Shown here piece by piece: positions 59,944 through 64,000 of a stretch of 64,000 nucleotides of DNA. Numbering within the stretch: position 1 is the stretch's first letter; every line of letters starts with the position of its first letter. A program made the position numbers and the translations under genes. The notes beneath the pieces are model-generated. The model searched no databases and was not told the DNA's origin. It saw nothing but the letters and a program-made list of their open reading frames with translations. This stretch comes from Actinokineospora sp. NBRC 105648 (GTDB lineage: Bacteria; Actinomycetota; Actinomycetes; Mycobacteriales; Pseudonocardiaceae): NCBI RefSeq assembly GCF_030269645.1, contig NZ_BSTR01000004.1, positions 269,093 to 333,092 of the forward strand. The letters run 5' to 3'.

Positions 59944-60204
59944 GTGGCTGGTGAGTTGGCGGTGTTGCCGATGACGTTCACGGATGGTCGGGATCACTTG
60001 GTGGCTGAGTCGTTGGTGGCGACCGGTGGTGTGCGGGGTGTGTATTCGGCGGTGTGTGGTGCGCGGGAGTTGTTGCCTGAGTCGTTGTTCGCGCCGCCCA
60101 ATCCGGTGTGTCGGGGGTGTGTGGTGCGGGTTCGGCCGGCCCCGCGAGAGGTGCGGCGGTCGTGGTGGGGGCGGCTGTGTGGGCGTGTGGCGGGTGGTCG
60201 GTGA
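59944..60204 (+). CDS. Small Cys-containing protein, first gene of regulator cassette
   Basis: An 86-residue protein with Cys residues in VYSAVCGARELLPES and NPVCRGCVVRVRP (Cys-x-x-Cys), which could bind zinc, and a basic C-terminus (REVRRSWWGRLCGRVAGGR). GTG 59944 has GGAGGAG 7 nt upstream. Its TGA overlaps the next ATG (TGATG). Codons end in G rather than C (GTG, TTG, GCG), unlike neighbouring genes. A 5'-truncated copy lies at 58062. No family recognised. Confidence 0.65.
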   Translation: MAGELAVLPMTFTDGRDHLVAESLVATGGVRGVYSAVCGARELLPESLFAPPNPVCRGCVVRVRPAPREVRRSWWGRLCGRVAGGR

Positions 60205-60617
60205 TGGAGCGGCTCGAAGGTGGGGTGGGGGCCGCGGTGGCGGTGGTGGAGTTGTTGCGGTTGGCCGCGTTGGCTGGGCATCACTTGGCGGTGCACTCGT
60301 TGCCGGTGCCGTCGGGTATGGGGGTTTCGTTGATTGGTGGGCGGGCTGATCGGGTGGAGATCGGGGTGTCGGTGACGCCGTTGTCGGCGATGGCTGCGGC
60401 GTTGATGGCCTGGCACGAGACGTTGGTCGGGGCGTCTGCGATGTTGTTGGGGGAGACGGAATCCGATGGGCCGCGGGTGGAGATCCACGGTGAGTTCGGG
60501 GGCGGGACGCCGGTGCGGGTGGTGGCTTATCCGGATGAGGGTGATCTGGTGGGGTTGCGGGATGTGATCTGGATGGGGCCGCGGGTGTTGGCGTGGCTGC
60601 GTGCGGCGGCGGGCTGA
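60204..60617 (+). CDS. Hypothetical protein, second gene of cassette
   Basis: A 137-residue mixed alpha/beta protein starting MERLEGGVGAAVAVVELLRL. Central strands HSLPVPSGMGVSLIGG, VEIGVSVTPLSAMA, and PRVEIHGEFGGGTPVRVVAYP suggest a small alpha/beta sandwich, without signal or membrane helices. Overlaps both neighbours by one base (TGATG), so the three genes are translated together. Shares the same G-ending codon bias. Confidence 0.6.
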   Translation: MERLEGGVGAAVAVVELLRLAALAGHHLAVHSLPVPSGMGVSLIGGRADRVEIGVSVTPLSAMAAALMAWHETLVGASAMLLGETESDGPRVEIHGEFGGGTPVRVVAYPDEGDLVGLRDVIWMGPRVLAWLRAAAG

Positions 60618-61396
60618 TGTCGACGAGGTTGGGTGGTTGGGTTCTGGGGGTGGAGTTGCGGCGTCTGCACCAGGCGGCCGGGTTCTCCCAGCGGGGGTTG
60701 GCGGCGGCGTTGGGGTGGGACCCGTCGAAGCTCTCGCGGGTGTTGGCGGGGTTGCGGGTGCTCGGCGAGGCGGAGTTGTTGCTGGTGTTGTGGGTGTGCG
60801 GGGTGCAGACCGCGAGGGAGCGTGACCGGTTCCGTTCGCTGGTGGCGCGGGCGTGTCAGTCCCGGTGGTGGCAGAGCCGTGACGACACCGATCTGAGTTT
60901 CCGGGTGGCTGATGTCCTGGAGGACCAGGCGCGGGCCATTCTCTGCCACGCGCCGACCACGGTTCCGGTGCTGCTGCGAACCACCCGATACGCGCAAGCG
61001 TTGCCCCAGACCGAGACCGCGACACCGGGGTTGTTCGACCGACACAGGCCACCGCGGTGTGCGTTCCTGGTTGGGGAGCGGGCGTTGACCCATCCCGGGC
61101 CGATGCCCTCGATCATGCGCGGCCAAGCCCGCCACCTCGCCGCACTGGCCCAGCAGGGGTCCATACGGGTGGTGCCTGAAGCGCAGGCGTTCGGTTGGGA
61201 GGGCTCGTTCCGGATCCTCGACGTCCCAGATCTTGGTCGGACTGTTCAGGTCGACCAACCGAAGTCGACGCTTTTCCTGCACGACAAGGAATCCGTCGAC
61301 ACCTATGCGGCGCTCGCCCGCAATGTCATGGCTGTCACCCTGGATGAAGAGCGGACGCGTGAGCGCTTGGCGGAGCTGGCGGGTGCCGTGCGGTGA
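60617..61396 (+). CDS. XRE-DUF5753 regulator, third gene of cassette
   Basis: A 259-residue regulator with an HTH at about 8-60 (LHQAAGFSQRGLAAALGWDP; SKLSRVLAGLRVLG) and a DUF5753-type ligand domain (TTVPVLLRTTRYAQALPQ; RHLAALAQQGSIRVVPEAQ). There is no DUF397 gene after it; instead two unrelated small genes precede it. ATG start overlaps the previous stop. It converges on the YgfZ gene with a 9-bp gap. Confidence 0.8.
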   Translation: MSTRLGGWVLGVELRRLHQAAGFSQRGLAAALGWDPSKLSRVLAGLRVLGEAELLLVLWVCGVQTARERDRFRSLVARACQSRWWQSRDDTDLSFRVADVLEDQARAILCHAPTTVPVLLRTTRYAQALPQTETATPGLFDRHRPPRCAFLVGERALTHPGPMPSIMRGQARHLAALAQQGSIRVVPEAQAFGWEGSFRILDVPDLGRTVQVDQPKSTLFLHDKESVDTYAALARNVMAVTLDEERTRERLAELAGAVR

Positions 61397-61405
61397 GGCC
61401 GGTGC

Positions 61406-62527
61406 TCAGCCGCGCAGTCCCTGCGCGGCCGCGCGGCCCAGGGCCGGGGTGTCCGGGGGGATGGAGTCCGGGTCGATGGCCGCCTGCGTGGTCTCCTCGC
61501 CGCTGCGGATCACCAGCGGGGTGCCCGGTTCGACGGACCGCTTGATCAACGCCAACGCGATCGGACCCAGTTCGTGGTGCTGGACAACCGATCCCACGCG
61601 GCCGACCGCGCGTTCGCCCGCGTACACCACATCTCCCGTGTCGGGGAGCACGTCCGAGGCCCCGTCCAGGTGCAACAGCAGCATCCGGCGCGGGGGCCTG
61701 CCGACGTTGTGGACCTTGGAGACTGTTTCCTGCCCGCGGTAGCAGCCCTTCGCCACGTGCGCGGCGACGTGGACCCAATTGACCTCGTGCGGGATGGTCT
61801 TCTCGTCGGTGTCCACGCCCATCCGCGGGCGGGTGGACTCGACCCGCAGGGCGTCGAAGGCGAGGCTGCCCATCGGGCGGGCGCCGCCCTCGGTCAGGCG
61901 GGTCCACCAGGTCACCAGGTCGGTGCGGGGCACCAGCAGGTCGGCGGCGTCGTGGCCCGGCCACGGCATCCGGCGGACGATCACGTCCTCGCCCACCGCC
62001 ACCGCGTACAGGCCGGTCGGGACCGGGAGGCCCACCTTCGCCAGCAGTTCCGGGGTCTCCGGGCCGACCAGCGACAGCACCGCCCGCTCCGCCGAGGCGT
62101 CCCGTGGCTCCACTTTGGACCAGAAGACCATCGACCCCAGGTACTCCAGCAGCGACACCTTCCCGCCGCGCGCACCCGTCGCGAGTGCCCCGTGCTCGGT
62201 GTCCAGCCAGACCGTGTCCCCGGCGTGCGCGACGAGCATGTGCGCGTCGACCCGGCCCTGGCTGTCGAGCACCAGGGCCTCGGTGCCCGAGCCAGACAGC
62301 AGACCCGTCACGTGCTGCGAGATCACCAGGTGCAGCCACGAGAGCCGCTCCTCGCCCGGCACCGCGATCACCGAGCGGTGCGAGCGGTCGACCACCGCCA
62401 CCTTGCGCGCGGCGGCCCGCTGCTCGGCGAACGGGTCGCCGAAGTGCCAGGGCACGCCCTCGTCGACCGCGCCGTCGGGGGCGCGCACGGCGCCGGGCAG
62501 GTCGAGGATCGGGGAGCGGTCGGTCAC
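61406..62527 (-). CDS. ygfZ: Folate-binding YgfZ-type protein (GcvT-like)
   Basis: A 373-residue tetrahydrofolate-binding protein needed for maturation or repair of some Fe-S enzymes. The signature KGCYRGQETVSKVHN, with its conserved Cys, is present near residue 270, and the GcvT-like fold elements are HRSVIAVPGEERLSWLH and EALVLDSQGRVDAHM. GTG 62527 overlaps the Fur-family stop by 4 bp, so the two are coupled. It belongs to the core pur synteny block. Confidence 0.93.
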   Translation of the reverse strand: MTDRSPILDLPGAVRAPDGAVDEGVPWHFGDPFAEQRAAARKVAVVDRSHRSVIAVPGEERLSWLHLVISQHVTGLLSGSGTEALVLDSQGRVDAHMLVAHAGDTVWLDTEHGALATGARGGKVSLLEYLGSMVFWSKVEPRDASAERAVLSLVGPETPELLAKVGLPVPTGLYAVAVGEDVIVRRMPWPGHDAADLLVPRTDLVTWWTRLTEGGARPMGSLAFDALRVESTRPRMGVDTDEKTIPHEVNWVHVAAHVAKGCYRGQETVSKVHNVGRPPRRMLLLHLDGASDVLPDTGDVVYAGERAVGRVGSVVQHHELGPIALALIKRSVEPGTPLVIRSGEETTQAAIDPDSIPPDTPALGRAAAQGLRG

Positions 62528-62970
62528 GGGGTCTCCTGGGCGCAGCTCTGGCACGTTCCGGACAACGCGAGGTGCCCCGCGTCCAACTCGAACCCGTGGG
62601 CGGTCCGCAGCACCGCGGACAGCTCGTCCATCACCGAGCGCGGTGACTCGTCGACGTGCCCGCAGCGGTGGCAGACCAGGTGGACGTGCTCGTGCTCGTG
62701 CACCGAGTACTTGGGCGCGCCGTGGCCGAGGTGGGTGTGCCGGACCAGGTCCAGCTCCTCCAGCAGCTCCAGGGTGCGGTAGATGGTGGTGATGTTCACC
62801 GTCGGCGTGGCGCGCTGCACGTGCTGGCACACCTGCTCCGGTGTGGCGTGCTCCAGCTCGAGCAGCGCGTCGAGCACCAACTGCCGCTGGGGGGTCATCC
62901 GCATGCCGCGTTCGTGCAGCGTGGCACGCAGTTCGGCGCGCCTGCGCGAGGTCGGATGGGCGGTCTCCAC
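62524..62970 (-). CDS. Fur-family transcriptional regulator
   Basis: A 148-residue Fur/Zur/PerR-family repressor. DNA-binding winged helix (RMTPQRQLVLDALLELEHAT; ITTIYRTLELLEELDLVRHT), metal site HEHEHVHLVCHRCGHVDE with CxxC, and a second CxxC near the end (CQSCAQE). The metal specificity is not decided by these motifs. GTG start; divergent from the class IV aminotransferase, 41 bp apart. Coupling with YgfZ links it to iron or oxidative stress. Confidence 0.88.
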   Translation of the reverse strand: METAHPTSRRRAELRATLHERGMRMTPQRQLVLDALLELEHATPEQVCQHVQRATPTVNITTIYRTLELLEELDLVRHTHLGHGAPKYSVHEHEHVHLVCHRCGHVDESPRSVMDELSAVLRTAHGFELDAGHLALSGTCQSCAQETP

Positions 62971-63011
62971 CCCGTCAATGGTAGGCCGTCGCCAGGCGTA
63001 GGGTGCTGCGC

Positions 63012-63854
63012 ATGCGCGTGCTGGTGATGTTGGACGGGACCCTCGCTGATCCGGACGCCCCGCACCTGCGGGTCGACGACCTCGGGCTGATCCGCGGCGA
63101 CGGCGTCTTCGAGACCGTCCTGGTCGTCGACGGCGCGCCCCGTGAGCTGGGCCCGCACCTCGACCGGCTGGCCCGGTCCGCGCGGATGCTCGACCTGCCC
63201 GAGCCCGACCGCGCCGCCTGGGAGCGGGTCACCCGGGTGGTGATCGACGCTTGGCCCGAGCCCGGTGAGATGGCGCTCAAGCTCGTCTACACCCGCGGCC
63301 CCGAGTTCGGCGACGGCACGCCCACCGGGTTCGCGCTGGGGCTGCCGCTGAGTCCCAAGGCGCTGCGCAACCGCGAGTCCGGCGTGAGCGCGGTGACCCT
63401 GGCCCGCGGCTTCGACCCGGACATCGTCGAGCGCGCGCCGTGGCTGCTGCTGGGCGCCAAGACCCTCTCCTACGCGGTGAACATGGCCGCCATGCGGCAC
63501 GCCGAGGCCCGGGGCGCCGACGAGGTGATCTTCTTCGCCGCGGACGACTCCGTGCTGGAGGGACCGACCTCGACCGCCGTCCTGGTCAACGGCCGCACCC
63601 TGCGCACGCCCCCGCCGAGCAGCGGGATCCTGCCCGGCACCACCCAGGGCGCGCTGTTCCGCGCGGCCGACCGGGCGGGGTGGACCACCAAGGTGGAGCC
63701 GTTCTCCCGCGCGGAACTGGCGCGCGGCGACGGGCTCTTCCTGGCCTCCAGCGTCCGCAAGATCACCCGAGTGCACACCCTCGACGGCATCGCCCTGCCG
63801 GACTCGGGCGCGCTCGGCGCCGAGCTGAACGCGCTCTACGAATCGGAGTACTGA
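63012..63854 (+). CDS. Class IV aminotransferase (aminodeoxychorismate lyase-like)
   Basis: A 280-residue PLP enzyme of fold type IV: 4-amino-4-deoxychorismate lyase (folate pathway) or a branched-chain/D-amino-acid transaminase. Motifs are LGLIRGDGVFETVLV, Lys in LLLGAKTLSYAVNMAAM (PLP), and EGPTSTAVLVNGRTLRTPP, which holds the phosphate. ATG 63012. Conserved beside YgfZ in actinobacteria, which supports the folate role. Confidence 0.85.
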   Translation: MRVLVMLDGTLADPDAPHLRVDDLGLIRGDGVFETVLVVDGAPRELGPHLDRLARSARMLDLPEPDRAAWERVTRVVIDAWPEPGEMALKLVYTRGPEFGDGTPTGFALGLPLSPKALRNRESGVSAVTLARGFDPDIVERAPWLLLGAKTLSYAVNMAAMRHAEARGADEVIFFAADDSVLEGPTSTAVLVNGRTLRTPPPSSGILPGTTQGALFRAADRAGWTTKVEPFSRAELARGDGLFLASSVRKITRVHTLDGIALPDSGALGAELNALYESEY

Positions 63855-63895
63855 GCCCTGATACTGAGCCCGGCTAGGGCCTGTATCGAAGTCGA

Positions 63896-64000
63896 TCAGA
63901 GCCATTCGTTGATCGCGGCGACATAGACGGTGGCTTCGTAGCGCACGGCCAGCTTGTCGTACCGGGTGGCCACGGCACGGTGGCGTTTGAGCCGGTTGAT
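63896..64000 (-). mobile_element. 3' end of an IS5-type transposase gene (cut by window edge)
   Basis: The minus strand encodes 34 residues, NRLKRHRAVATRYDKLAVRY (residues 2-21) and then EATVYVAAINEWL before the stop, the typical C-terminus of IS5-family (IS427-like) transposases. GGCCTGTATCGAAGTCGATC just outside (about 63877-63897) looks like the element's inverted-repeat end. The rest of the element lies beyond the window. Confidence 0.8.

Overview
The window is high-GC actinobacterial DNA with dense genes, many GTG starts and frequent 4-bp ATGA/GTGA overlaps. The gene content points to a member of the Pseudonocardiales (Actinokineospora/Saccharothrix/Amycolatopsis-like): orphan ESX (type VII) substrate genes with EspG chaperones, XRE/DUF397 regulator pairs, an RsiG-type c-di-GMP-binding protein, streptogrisin-like and subtilisin-like secreted proteases, and no core ESX machinery. 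This placement is an inference from gene content. The backbone follows the dispersed purine cluster known from mycobacteria: purC ... purS-purQ-purL ... sterol-carrier gene ... purF-purM ... DUF3073 ... YgfZ ... class IV aminotransferase, with accessory DNA between these anchors.

Layout. 0.1-3.8 kb: M48 protease, an unknown partner, a DUF3883 gene that looks 5'-truncated, and a small helical protein. 4-13.5 kb: secreted S1 protease, an HTH regulator, a deacetylase-like gene, purC, a SAM hydrolase (DUF62), two tandem paralogous S8 proteases with P-domains, and an MBL hydrolase. 13.5-20.7 kb: an aldehyde dehydrogenase, then a DprA-like/phosphoribosyltransferase operon whose promoter carries a perfect SOS (LexA) box, a membrane protein, a GMC oxidoreductase, an epimerase, and a DUF3800-like gene with a second, near-perfect SOS box. 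20.8-24.9 kb: purSQL and a membrane protein with an RHIM/BASS-like amyloid-signalling motif. 24.9-30.2 kb (minus strand): an ESX substrate module (lipoprotein, alpha/beta-hydrolase, EspG, WXG-like), a membrane pentapeptide protein and a GH25 lysozyme. 30.5-36 kb: a PAS-GGDEF-EAL enzyme, a SRPBCC/CGNR divergent pair with a leaderless promoter, and an XRE-DUF397 pair. 36-41.4 kb: a second ESX module (WXG-like, PPE-like, EspG, a large substrate, a lipoprotein). 41.4-50 kb: repeat-bearing membrane protein, TVP38, purF, purM, a SigE-family sigma factor with a membrane partner, ArfB, an Old Yellow Enzyme and DUF3073. 50-56.6 kb: an unknown conserved gene, an HTH-TM-SBP-VWA fusion, an asparaginase, the RsiG-like gene and a BKACE. 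56.6-61.4 kb: a recombination mosaic of XRE-type regulators, with an 84-bp direct repeat and a truncated 175-bp duplicate. 61.4-64 kb: YgfZ, a Fur-family regulator, a class IV aminotransferase and the end of an IS5-type transposase.

The most notable signals are: (1) the SOS box inside the promoter of the DprA-like/PRTase pair, with a second box before the DUF3800-like gene 5 kb away, suggesting a local DNA-damage-responsive set; (2) a double c-di-GMP-binding signature in the RsiG-like protein; (3) two ESX effector-lipoprotein pairs of the same architecture; (4) the 84-bp and 175-bp duplications around the regulator cluster; (5) a dense array of nested GTTCA/TGAAC palindromes between purM and the sigma factor gene. 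No tRNA, rRNA or CRISPR array was recognised.
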